Assembly: GCA_900316515.1 (NCBI GenBank)
Contig: ONDE01000004.1
Location: 57,667 to 121,666, forward strand
Direction of reading: 5' to 3'
DNA: 64,000 bases
Origin: an uncultured Bacteroidales bacterium
GTDB lineage: Bacteria; Bacteroidota; Bacteroidia; Bacteroidales; P3
Shown: positions 1 through 7,952 of the stretch, piece after piece
Layout: each line of letters begins with the position of its first letter
Numbering within the stretch: the first letter of the stretch is position 1
Notes under the pieces: generated by a model
What the model saw: the letters and a program-made list of their open reading frames with translations, nothing else
Database searches by the model: none
Told to the model about the DNA's origin: nothing
Position numbers and translations under genes: made by a program

Positions 1-1
1 T

Positions 2-193
2 CTTTCAGAGGAACAACTATTGGCCATCTGCACCGCACAAAACATCGACCTAACCACCGACTTGCCTCTGCCGGATAACGCTAAGTTCAATGAATTGCCT
101 ATCTTCGCCTCCCGATTCTATAATATCATTTTCAACCGTATGAAGTTCATGTATTCCATCCATGTAAACCTCATTTCTGACGATAAAAACTAA
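2..193 (+). CDS. C-terminal fragment of an unidentified protein
   Basis: An open frame enters from the left edge and stops at TAA (191-193), giving 63 residues without a start codon in the window. It begins LSEEQLLAIC and ends LISDDKN. The composition is that of a soluble protein with no membrane segment. I do not recognise the family. The frame is open over its whole visible length and is followed 59 bp later by another + strand gene, so the two may be co-transcribed. The identity needs the sequence to the left of the window. Confidence 0.5.
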   Translation, partial: LSEEQLLAICTAQNIDLTTDLPLPDNAKFNELPIFASRFYNIIFNRMKFMYSIHVNLISDDKN

Positions 194-252
194 TGTAGAA
201 ATATTTACCTCTGTGGTTTTCGGATATACTACGGTGCCATGTTGGAGTAAGC

Positions 253-798
253 ATGAACACAGAGAACTTCCTCTACGAAGACGATAGCGAGCTGATTATC
301 CCTACAGATGGCCAGTATATCAGGATTTACCATCAAAATGATGGTACGACGACGGTGCTGGATACGGGGGAGAAGCAGTTTGTGTTGAACGGGCGCTGTC
401 TGCATATGGAACATTATTCTTCGCTCGAAGGAATGGCCGGGCTCATTGTGGGAGAACCGTCAGAGCTCCATAGCGCGCTGGTGGATGCCCTTTGGGTAAA
501 CGGTCTCGACGGAGAAAACGAACAGTATCGCAACTATTCACCACAAAACAAAGGATGCTCGACAGACAACCCATTCGTCATCTACAATGACAAACACTAT
601 GTGCGTCTGGAATACGCCATAATGACCATCTTGTTTGAATGGTATCCTGCCCGTAATGTGCGGATGCGTCTTGCCGAACAAGGTATTATCCATAAGGATG
701 GACGACACTACGACCTCTTGCGATATATCGTCACTAGAGGCTCCGACACACATTTCGAGGAGTATTTCTTCGACATCACCAACCATATTTCCGACTAA
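253..798 (+). CDS. Hypothetical protein, 181 aa
   Basis: This is a complete frame from ATG to TAA coding an acidic, soluble-looking protein without signal peptide or membrane segment. The N-terminal half alternates short polar and hydrophobic stretches (ELIIPTDGQYIRIY), suggesting beta structure. The C-terminal half (about residues 115-181) is aromatic-rich and looks helical. I do not recognise the family and see no catalytic motif. It lies 59 bp after the truncated gene at the left edge and about 100 bp before a metallophosphoesterase that has its own promoter-like element. The start is the first ATG of the open frame; no clear ribosome-binding site helps to confirm it. Confidence 0.6.
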   Translation: MNTENFLYEDDSELIIPTDGQYIRIYHQNDGTTTVLDTGEKQFVLNGRCLHMEHYSSLEGMAGLIVGEPSELHSALVDALWVNGLDGENEQYRNYSPQNKGCSTDNPFVIYNDKHYVRLEYAIMTILFEWYPARNVRMRLAEQGIIHKDGRHYDLLRYIVTRGSDTHFEEYFFDITNHISD

Positions 799-812
799 TA
801 ATTAACGGTATA

Positions 813-820
813 TAAGTTTG
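813..820 (+). promoter_or_regulatory. Candidate -7 promoter element (TAAGTTTG)
   Basis: The octamer fits the Bacteroidetes -7 consensus TAnnTTTG and lies 78 bp before the metallophosphoesterase start. Between them is an 8-bp stem, CATTATTT near 834 pairing with AAATAATG near 851, which could be a leader hairpin. Confidence 0.35.
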
Positions 821-897
821 GATTACTTTCTGCATTATTTTCATTTGAGGAAATAATGGTTTGTTCTTGGTTATATATAGAATAAAACAATGATGCT

Positions 898-1698
898 ATG
901 GAACCGAAGAAGAACTTGATTATTATTCCCGACATACACGGGAGAACGTTTTGGAAGGATGCAATACCGTATGTTGAAGCGGGGGCTCCCAGTATCTTCT
1001 TGGGCGACTATGTCGACCCGTATGGCGACGAGGGTATCAGTGGCCTGGATGCATTAAAAAATCTGCGCGAGATTTTAGCATTCGCCCGTCAATATCAAGA
1101 CCGAGTGACGATGCTGTTGGGAAACCACGACCTTTCGTATCTCGGTGATCCCTGGGGGCTGTGGTCGGTGTATGCTGACCGGTTCTGCTACGAGTGGGCG
1201 GATGTTATGTCGGAGCTCTTCAACGAGAACACCGACCTGTTCTCCCTGTGTGCATACCGTAATGTGGGCGGTAAGCCGTTCCTGTTTTCTCACGCAGGTA
1301 TGCATCCTGTATGGATTGATTGGTGCGGATTGTTCGACGATGTAGACAAGAACGATGCCCAAGCGTTGGCGACCAAGGTTGATGAACTGTTTCGCGGTTC
1401 CCTACAGACGGACGAGCGTACCGAGTTCATGGACGCTTTGGCGATGGTGGGGAGCATCCGTGGGGGAAGCAGCTTCGCTGGGTCGATGGTATGGGCCGAC
1501 ATCCGCGAATATGACGATGTAGATGGGTGTTTTACACAGATTTTTGGCCATACGGCACAGAAGAATACGATAGACGGAACATGGGATGGGCCGTATTCGG
1601 TTGGGAACAACATCTGCGTTGATTGTGGCGAGTGTTTCTATTTAGATGACGAAGGCATACTGCGTTATTTGGATGCCGACAGAGTTGTTAGGGTATGA
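898..1698 (+). CDS. Calcineurin-like metallophosphoesterase
   Basis: This 266-aa protein carries the ordered metal-binding motifs of the calcineurin-like phosphoesterase fold. PDIHGR at residues 11-16 supplies D12 and H14. GDYVDPY at 36-42 supplies the bridging aspartate, GNHD at 75-78 supplies N76 and H77, FSHAG lies near 130 and FGHT near 219. Members hydrolyse phosphomono- or diesters with two metal ions. The spacing resembles Ser/Thr phosphatase or ApaH-like members, so a protein phosphatase or dinucleotide polyphosphatase is possible; the substrate cannot be read from the sequence. No signal peptide is visible, so it should be cytosolic. It is followed by a 555-bp gap containing a hairpin array, so it probably ends its transcription unit. 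Confidence 0.9.
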   Translation: MEPKKNLIIIPDIHGRTFWKDAIPYVEAGAPSIFLGDYVDPYGDEGISGLDALKNLREILAFARQYQDRVTMLLGNHDLSYLGDPWGLWSVYADRFCYEWADVMSELFNENTDLFSLCAYRNVGGKPFLFSHAGMHPVWIDWCGLFDDVDKNDAQALATKVDELFRGSLQTDERTEFMDALAMVGSIRGGSSFAGSMVWADIREYDDVDGCFTQIFGHTAQKNTIDGTWDGPYSVGNNICVDCGECFYLDDEGILRYLDADRVVRV

Positions 1699-1818
1699 AT
1701 GTACTTCCTCGATGGAACGCTGTAGTCACCATATAGGTAACATAGTGGCACCCAAAAGGTGATGAAAATGGGAGCAATAGGGGAGCAAAACCAATAGAGA
1801 GGTGTGACGGGTGCAGGA

Positions 1819-2053
1819 GGTAATGTGCATATTATGCATATTACCATGCTAATAGCTTATTTGTCAAGGAAAACTTGACAGCTGGAATAACACGCATTTT
1901 TGCGTGTTATTTTTCATGCAACCTGTGCAAAAAATGCACAGGTTATTATATGAGGCAGATTGGTAGTGTTGCAAAAAATGCAACAACTGTAATAATGTGG
2001 TAAGTGCAAATTATGCACATACCACTACGAATAACGTGCAAAAAACGCACGTT
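1819..2053. repeat. Array of seven hairpins, six sharing a GCA-loop-TGC core
   Basis: Seven inverted repeats lie within 235 bp. They are 1819-1845 (near-perfect 13-bp arms, GGTAAT outer stem), 1862-1880 (TGTCAAG/CTTGACA), 1886-1911 (11-bp arms, AATAACACGCA), 1920-1944 (10-bp arms, AACCTGTGCA), 1967-1985 (TGTTGCA/TGCAACA), 1997-2025 (GTGGTA outer stem, one A-A mismatch) and 2033-2053 (AACGTGC/GCACGTT). All except 1862-1880 end at the apex in GCA or GC around a 4-7 nt A/T-rich loop, with TGC or GC on the other side. The outer stem sequences all differ but keep pairing, so structure rather than sequence is conserved. What recognises them is unknown. Confidence 0.75.
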
Positions 2054-2153
2054 GTTATAATTCCATAGCAATATGAAGCTGTTTGGAAATCCCGAACAAC
2101 TGCCGAAGATGGTAACGTGTAAGGAATTCTCACAAGCTGAAATATGTACCGTC

Positions 2154-2236
2154 TTTGCATCAAGAAAACCGTCAGAGGTTAGGCAATTCCATTTTATTTT
2201 GTATTTTTGCATCGAGAAAACCGACAGGTGTTAGGC
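2154..2236 (+). repeat. 31-nt imperfect direct repeat overlapping a promoter
   Basis: Copies at 2154-2184 and 2206-2236 share 27 of 31 bases. Both begin TTTGCATC and end GTTAGGC. The second copy starts inside the -7 element, so each copy could have arisen by duplication of a promoter-leader unit. Confidence 0.7.
2202..2209 (+). promoter_or_regulatory. -7 promoter element (TATTTTTG) for the exonuclease gene
   Basis: This matches TAnnTTTG and lies 45 bp upstream of the exonuclease ATG, a typical Bacteroidetes leader length. Confidence 0.5.
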
Positions 2237-2253
2237 GACAGATGTTATAGACA

Positions 2254-2748
2254 ATGAATGACTTCGCGGCGATAGACTTTGAGACGGCCAACGGGCAGCG
2301 CAGCAGCGTGTGCAGCGTGGGGGTTGTTGTGGTGCGCGGGGGCGAGGTTACGGACAGGTTCTACAGCCTCATACAGCCGGAGCCTAACTACTACAGCTGG
2401 TTCTGCCAGCGGGTGCACGGCCTCTGCCACGAGGACACGGACGACGCCGAGGTGTTCCCGACGGTGTGGCACAAGATAGAGCCGCTGATAGAGGGGTTGC
2501 CGCTGGTGGCGCACAACGCGATGTTCGACGAGGGCTGCCTGCGGGCGGTGATGCAGGTGTACCGGATGGATTGGCCGGGATACAAATTCTATGACACGCT
2601 GCGGGTTTCGCGCCGCAAGCTGCGCGACCTGCCCAACCACCAGCTGCATACCGTCAGTGAGGCCTGCGGCTACTGCCTGGAGAACCACCACCACGCGCTG
2701 GCCGATGCCGAAGCCTGTGCGGCGATAGCAATAAAACTTGGACTTTGA
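2254..2748 (+). CDS. DEDDh-family 3'-5' exonuclease (DnaQ/PolC-like)
   Basis: This 164-aa protein is a stand-alone exonuclease domain. The ExoI motif is AIDFET with D8 and E10, the ExoII region contains AHNAMFDE near residues 87-94, and the ExoIII region is HHALADAEA near 148-156 with the histidine and aspartate expected of the DEDDh subclass. Such proteins remove 3' nucleotides from DNA or RNA using two metal ions. The length fits a minimal domain without polymerase, UvrC or BRCT additions, so a general DNA-repair or epsilon-like role is likely; true epsilon function is not proven. It precedes dnaX by 177 bp, and dnaX has its own promoter element. Synonymous GC is high compared with the AT-rich hairpin spacer just upstream. 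Confidence 0.88.
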   Translation: MNDFAAIDFETANGQRSSVCSVGVVVVRGGEVTDRFYSLIQPEPNYYSWFCQRVHGLCHEDTDDAEVFPTVWHKIEPLIEGLPLVAHNAMFDEGCLRAVMQVYRMDWPGYKFYDTLRVSRRKLRDLPNHQLHTVSEACGYCLENHHHALADAEACAAIAIKLGL

Positions 2749-2855
2749 CTATCCGCAAGTCCGACCTATTTTAGGTTGTGTTTAATGTATGAGAACTTAC
2801 CTGCACGTTCGTCGTGCTGTTGGTAACTTTTTTATATGTATTGGAAAAATGTGCG

Positions 2856-2863
2856 TATATTTG
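2856..2863 (+). promoter_or_regulatory. -7 promoter element (TATATTTG) for dnaX
   Basis: This matches TAnnTTTG, with TTGG about 12 bp further upstream of a short AT-rich stretch. It lies 63 bp before the dnaX ATG. Confidence 0.5.
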
Positions 2864-2880
2864 CAAATGATATTTAATTT

Positions 2881-2908
2881 AAAGTTGAAAGTTGAAAATT
2901 GAAAATTA
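2881..2908. repeat. Four in-phase heptamers AAARTTR before dnaX
   Basis: The units AAAGTTG, AAAGTTG, AAAATTG and AAAATTA follow each other without a break. The same heptamer family recurs inside the dnaX linker (4063-4090) and in the spacers at 12653, 19312 and 54958. Confidence 0.7.
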
Positions 2909-2925
2909 GGAATATAGAATAAGCG

Positions 2926-4029
2926 ATGGATAATTTTGTAGTATCGGCAAGAAAATACCGTCCGGCGACGTTTGCAAGCGTCGTCGGTCAGCAACATATC
3001 ACGCGCACGTTGAAGAACGCCATACAGACCGGTCAGCTGCCGCAGGCGTTCCTTTTCTGCGGCCCGCGCGGCGTGGGCAAGACGACCTGCGCGCGCATAT
3101 TGGCCAAGACCATCAACTGCCAGCACCTGACGGCCGACGGCGAGGCCTGCAACGAGTGCGAGAGCTGTCGCTCGATGGGCGAGGGTGCCTCGATGAATAT
3201 CTTCGAGCTTGACGCCGCCAGCAACAACTCGGTGGAGGATATCCGCGAGTTGGTGAAGCAAGTGTATATACCGCCGCAGACAGGTCGCTACAAGGTTTAC
3301 ATCATCGATGAGGTGCACATGCTCAGCTCGGCGGCTTTCAACGCTTTCCTGAAGACCCTCGAGGAGCCGCCGGCATACGCCAAATTCATCCTCGCCACTA
3401 CCGAGAAGCACAAGATTATACCTACCATATTGAGTCGCTGCCAGGTGTTCGACTTCAAGCGCATAGAGAACCGCGACATAGTGGAACATTTGAAGTATGT
3501 GGCAGGCAATGAAGGAGTGAAGTATGACGAGGGTGCGCTGGAACTGATAGCCCGCAAGGCCGAAGGCGGCATGCGCGACGCGCTGAGCACCTTCGACCAG
3601 CTGGTGAACTTCACACAGGGCAACCTGACGCGTGAGGCCTGCCTCGAGAACCTCAACGTGCTTGACGAGGAATACTATTTCCGCCTGGTGGATGACATGC
3701 TCGGTGCCAAGCTGAGCGATGCCCTGCTGCTCTACCGCGAGGTGATAGAGAAGGGCTTCGGCGGACAGCATTTTATGACGGGGCTTTGTGAGCACCTGAG
3801 GAACCTGATGGTGAGCCTCGATCCGCAGACGCTGCAGCTCATCGACGGCAGCGACGCTATGCGCCAGCGCTATGGCCAGCAGGCGCAGCAATGCGGCTTG
3901 GCACGCTTGCTGGGCTGGCTGGGAACGGCGAGCGACTATGAGTTCCGCTTCCGCGAGGCCAACAATAAGAACCTCTTCGTAGAGATATGCCTGATGAAGC
4001 TGGCTGCTCCGGCGGTGGGTCAGAGTTAG
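2926..4029 (+). CDS. dnaX: DNA polymerase III subunit gamma/tau, domains I-III (ends at in-frame TAG)
   Basis: This 367-aa product is the AAA+ clamp-loader subunit. It has Walker A GPRGVGKTT (46-54), the Cys4 zinc module (C65, C75, C78, C81), Walker B IIDEVHML (126-133), LEEPP (145-149), sensor 1 ATTE (157-160) and the SRC arginine-finger motif (170-172). The helical collar domain III follows up to about residue 360. It then meets TAG (4027-4029), after which the same frame stays open to 4680 and codes a tau-like linker and C-terminal domain. The TAG-terminated protein is therefore a complete gamma-like subunit, and full-length tau would need readthrough or reinitiation. A nested stem (TGCC 4032-4035 with GGCA 4054-4057, enclosing CCC-GAAA-GGG at 4042-4051) lies just 3' of the TAG. 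Confidence 0.93.
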   Translation: MDNFVVSARKYRPATFASVVGQQHITRTLKNAIQTGQLPQAFLFCGPRGVGKTTCARILAKTINCQHLTADGEACNECESCRSMGEGASMNIFELDAASNNSVEDIRELVKQVYIPPQTGRYKVYIIDEVHMLSSAAFNAFLKTLEEPPAYAKFILATTEKHKIIPTILSRCQVFDFKRIENRDIVEHLKYVAGNEGVKYDEGALELIARKAEGGMRDALSTFDQLVNFTQGNLTREACLENLNVLDEEYYFRLVDDMLGAKLSDALLLYREVIEKGFGGQHFMTGLCEHLRNLMVSLDPQTLQLIDGSDAMRQRYGQQAQQCGLARLLGWLGTASDYEFRFREANNKNLFVEICLMKLAAPAVGQS

Positions 4030-4062
4030 ATTGCCAGACGTCCCGAAAGGGCAGGCACGGAG

Positions 4063-4090
4063 AAAGTTGAAAGTGAAAAGCTGAAAGCTG
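4063..4090. repeat. Spacer-type heptamers inside the dnaX tau linker
   Basis: Four in-phase heptamers (AAAGTTG, AAAGTGA, AAAGCTG, AAAGCTG) lie in the open frame after the TAG and resemble the repeat upstream of dnaX. They code a Lys/Glu/Ser/Leu-rich piece of the linker. Confidence 0.65.
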
Positions 4091-4260
4091 GAAGTTCGGC
4101 TGACGCAGCGGAGAATGTCGAAGTTCCGCCGGCTACTCAGCAGTCGGAACCTCAACCCCAACCGACGGTTACCGTTCAGCAGCCTCAACCGACAGCACCT
4201 CAGCAGGCGCAATCGACGGCCGCACCAGCGGCACAGCATAAGCCGATACGTCCGAAGCTG

Positions 4261-4680
4261 ATGGATTCGGTGTCGATAAAGTCGGTGGGAGAGGTGAAAG
4301 TGCAGCCTGCGGCGCCCAAGGTGGATGTGAAGCCTTTGACACAGGAGGACCTGGAACGCTACTGGAACGAGGTGTCAGCAGAGCTTGAGTTGACGGAGAT
4401 AATGAAGAATGCCACCGTGCGCATGGGCGAGCATACCGGATGCTTCGAGGTTGACGCACAGACAACATACTTCGCCGACGAGTTCCGCAGTCACAAGATT
4501 GAAGTGTTGGAGGCTATGCGTAGGAAGACGGGCATGGGGATGCTGAATTGCAAGGTGAACCCAATGTTTGTTGAAGAGAACGCAAAAGCATACAATCCAG
4601 ACGACAAATATAACGCCATGCTACAGCGCAACCCCAACCTGGCTTCGTTGCGGCATCTGTTTACTGAGATTGACTATTGA
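4261..4680 (+). CDS. dnaX: Tau-specific C-terminal part of DnaX, in frame after the TAG
   Basis: This segment has the same reading frame as dnaX. From the TAG (4027-4029) onward the frame has no other stop for 216 codons. Residues coded by 4030-4260 form a Pro/Gln/Ala-rich linker typical of tau (QPQPTVTV, TAPQQAQSTA). The part from ATG 4261 (139 aa) is a compact alpha/beta domain with LTQEDLERYW near its start and LRHLFTEIDY at its end, resembling the C-terminal domain of Bacteroidetes DnaX. It would bind the polymerase and helicase side of the replisome. Its conserved look argues that it is still translated, by readthrough, by restart at 4261, or because the TAG is a sequencing error. An annotation pipeline would call two genes here; I believe they are one. 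Confidence 0.75.
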   Translation: MDSVSIKSVGEVKVQPAAPKVDVKPLTQEDLERYWNEVSAELELTEIMKNATVRMGEHTGCFEVDAQTTYFADEFRSHKIEVLEAMRRKTGMGMLNCKVNPMFVEENAKAYNPDDKYNAMLQRNPNLASLRHLFTEIDY

Positions 4681-4690
4681 ATGGAGGATG

Positions 4691-4767
4691 GTGATTAGTG
4701 AATGGTGATTAGTGATTAGTGATTAGTGATTAGTGATTGGTGATTAGTGGTTAGTGAATAGTGAATG
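4691..4767. repeat. Eleven in-phase heptamers (GTGATTA)
   Basis: Eleven consecutive 7-nt units of consensus GTGATTA (variants GTGAATG, GTGATTG, GTGGTTA, GTGAATA) fill the spacer between dnaX and dapF almost completely. The array ends four bases before the dapF start codon. Confidence 0.85.
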
Positions 4768-4771
4768 ATGT

Positions 4772-5563
4772 ATGTATAAGATACATTTTTATAAGTTTGA
4801 TGGAGCGGGGAACGACTTTGTTGTTGTGGACAACAGGGAGGCCTGCCGCCAGTATGGTGTGGAGGAAGTGGCACACTTGTGTCACCGCCGATTCGGCGTG
4901 GGTGCCGACGGCTTTATGACTCTGGGCAATGGACCTGACGGTTACGATTTCGAGATGAAGTATTACAACAGCGACGGCCGGTTGGGCTCGATGTGTGGCA
5001 ACGGTGGTCGTTGCATTGCAGCCTTTGCGCATATGCTTGGCCTCGGCGAGAGGTTCCATTTCCTCGGATATGACGGTCCGCACGACGCTGAAATACTGGA
5101 GTGGGACACGGCCCGTCGTGCAGGCATTGTCAAACTTGGCATGAGAGACATAGTGAGAACTTCGATGAGACGTGTGCTCGACGGATGGTTCCTCGACACA
5201 GGCTCGCCACACTATGTGCAATACGTTGAAGATCTGGAACACTTCGACGTGATGGGCGAGGGGAGACGTCTGCGTAACCGCGCCGACCTTTTCCCCGAAG
5301 GTACCAATGTGGACTTCATAGAGGAACGACCCGATGGACGGCTTGCCATACGAACCTATGAGCGTGGCGTGGAGGACGAGACCTGGGCCTGCGGCACGGG
5401 AGTGACGGCTTCGGCCATAGTGAGCGGCAACCATCGACTGGTGGCGCGAGGCGGTGACTTCCGTGTTGATTTCGACACAACGGACAATGCCTACGAGAAC
5501 GTAAAGCTCATCGGCCCGGTTGAGGTGAACTTTGAAGGAGAGATAATGGTGAATGGTGATTAG
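4772..5563 (+). CDS. dapF: Diaminopimelate epimerase
   Basis: This 263-aa cytosolic enzyme converts LL- to meso-diaminopimelate, the last step before lysine and the source of the peptidoglycan cross-linking residue. The N-terminus HFYKFDGAGNDF is characteristic. The two catalytic cysteines are visible: C75 in MCGNGGRC and C207 in ETWACGTGVTAS. Length and motif order are normal. The start is the ATG directly after the heptamer array, and an earlier ATG out of frame overlaps the array. The 3' end runs straight into further GTGAATG/GTGATTA-type repeats. It stands between dnaX and ligA on the same strand without biosynthetic partners, so the grouping is probably not functional. Confidence 0.95.
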   Translation: MYKIHFYKFDGAGNDFVVVDNREACRQYGVEEVAHLCHRRFGVGADGFMTLGNGPDGYDFEMKYYNSDGRLGSMCGNGGRCIAAFAHMLGLGERFHFLGYDGPHDAEILEWDTARRAGIVKLGMRDIVRTSMRRVLDGWFLDTGSPHYVQYVEDLEHFDVMGEGRRLRNRADLFPEGTNVDFIEERPDGRLAIRTYERGVEDETWACGTGVTASAIVSGNHRLVARGGDFRVDFDTTDNAYENVKLIGPVEVNFEGEIMVNGD

Positions 5564-7949
<2,386 letters not shown>

Positions 7950-7952
7950 ACC

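Larger units (their letters stand above)
1699..2253. other. 555-bp intergenic region with hairpin array and promoter repeat
   Basis: No convincing gene is present; the open frames here are short and lack start context or coding bias. The left 120 bp is unremarkable. Positions 1819-2053 hold a series of inverted repeats. Positions 2154-2236 hold a 31-nt direct repeat whose second copy overlaps a -7 promoter element for the downstream exonuclease. These parts are annotated separately. Confidence 0.85.

Noticed and set aside
2797..4239. A 480-aa minus-strand frame opposite dnaX
   Set aside because: It crosses the dnaX promoter region and has no recognisable features, while dnaX motifs are complete on the other strand.
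4691..4767. Possible CRISPR-like array
   Set aside because: The 7-nt units follow directly on one another with no unique spacers, and no cas gene is present. It is a simple tandem repeat.
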